Shown here in pieces: positions 22,654 to 22,760 of a DNA stretch of 22,760 nucleotides (its first letter is position 1; every line of letters begins with the position of its first letter). Location of the stretch: positions 1 through 22,760 of the forward strand of contig CAJURY010000020.1 in the NCBI GenBank assembly GCA_910589155.1, given 5' to 3'. A program made the position numbers and the translations under genes. The notes beneath the pieces are model-generated. The model ran no database searches. It worked only from the letters and a program-made list of their open reading frames with translations, and was not told where the DNA came from. The stretch comes from an uncultured Oscillospiraceae bacterium. GTDB lineage: Bacteria > Bacillota > Clostridia > Oscillospirales > Oscillospiraceae.

Positions 22654-22680
22654 GATCAATAGAAAAAGCGGCGCACATTT

Positions 22681-22735
22681 TGCTGGGGTGAGATAACGTA
22701 ACCGATTTTGAATGGTACGCTATCTTGCCCCAGCA
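22681..22735. terminator. Long hairpin at the right edge
   Basis: TGCTGGGGTGAGATA (22681-22695) and TATCTTGCCCCAGCA (22721-22735) pair over 15 bases with two G-U pairs, and an inner CGTAACC/GGTACG extends the stem with one bulge. TTTTGCTTTT follows on the plus strand. It may be the terminator of a gene beyond the window or a small repeated element. Confidence 0.5.
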
Positions 22736-22760
22736 TTTTGCTTTTGGCCCTAAACGACAA

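Noticed and set aside
22429..22659. Extended N-terminus of the ThiT frame
   Set aside because: It would translate the TPP riboswitch and its terminator. The TTG start at 22428 has a correctly spaced GGAGG.

Overview
The window looks like chromosome from a GC-rich, Gram-positive anaerobe of the Clostridia, most likely an Oscillospiraceae-type gut bacterium. The basis is the HemZ/Rel/RecJ/Dtd gene set, an SLH-anchored giant surface protein, an RqcP and SpoVB-like cluster, and a TPP-riboswitch-controlled ThiT. No 16S rRNA or other taxonomic marker is present, so the assignment is an inference.

Region 1 (1-3213) is an accessory, decayed, visibly AT-richer patch. It starts with the stump of a Cna-B/SpaA-type adhesin of the kind carried by clostridial integrative elements. 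Next come a short block with a 24-base-period direct repeat and a two-tier stem-loop, and a reverse transcriptase gene (motifs A-D intact, YSDD active site) that loses its C-terminus abruptly at about 1567. There it is joined tail-to-tail to a SIR2-like gene on the other strand, itself broken by two in-frame stops and a frameshift. A terminator, an intact tRNA-Pro(UGG), a pair of TGTGGTCAA repeats, the 5' half of a second tRNA-Pro(UGG) with its own promoter, and a headless hypothetical ORF follow. I read this as the scar of a defence or mobile island next to a tRNA-Pro integration site. The repeat and hairpin block plus RT is the best candidate for an undescribed RT/ncRNA system, although this copy is probably dead.

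Region 2 (3214-5117) holds a DUF2156 protein overlapping a GNAT acetyltransferase, a possible 44-residue gene, and a strong hairpin.

Region 3 (5118-15455) is a compact nine-gene minus-strand operon with one clear promoter at its head: recJ, rel, dtd, an MBL hydrolase, hemZ, an amidohydrolase-like protein lacking key active-site residues, a MOP flippase, HU and rqcP. Gaps are 26 bases or less and two pairs overlap. It groups DNA repair, (p)ppGpp control, translation quality control (Dtd and RqcP), heme synthesis and envelope export.

Region 4 (15456-21810) is one plus-strand gene for a 1985-residue secreted S-layer protein. It has four N-terminal repeats, Ig-like modules, a PHP (CehA/McbA-type) metallohydrolase, a glutamine-amidotransferase-like domain, two OB-like domains and three SLH repeats. 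Its promoter carries a 10-base inverted repeat.

Region 5 (21764-22760) is a complete thiamine-regulated unit on the minus strand: consensus promoter, TPP riboswitch, intrinsic terminator, then thiT with a TTG start. A hairpin near the right edge closes the window.
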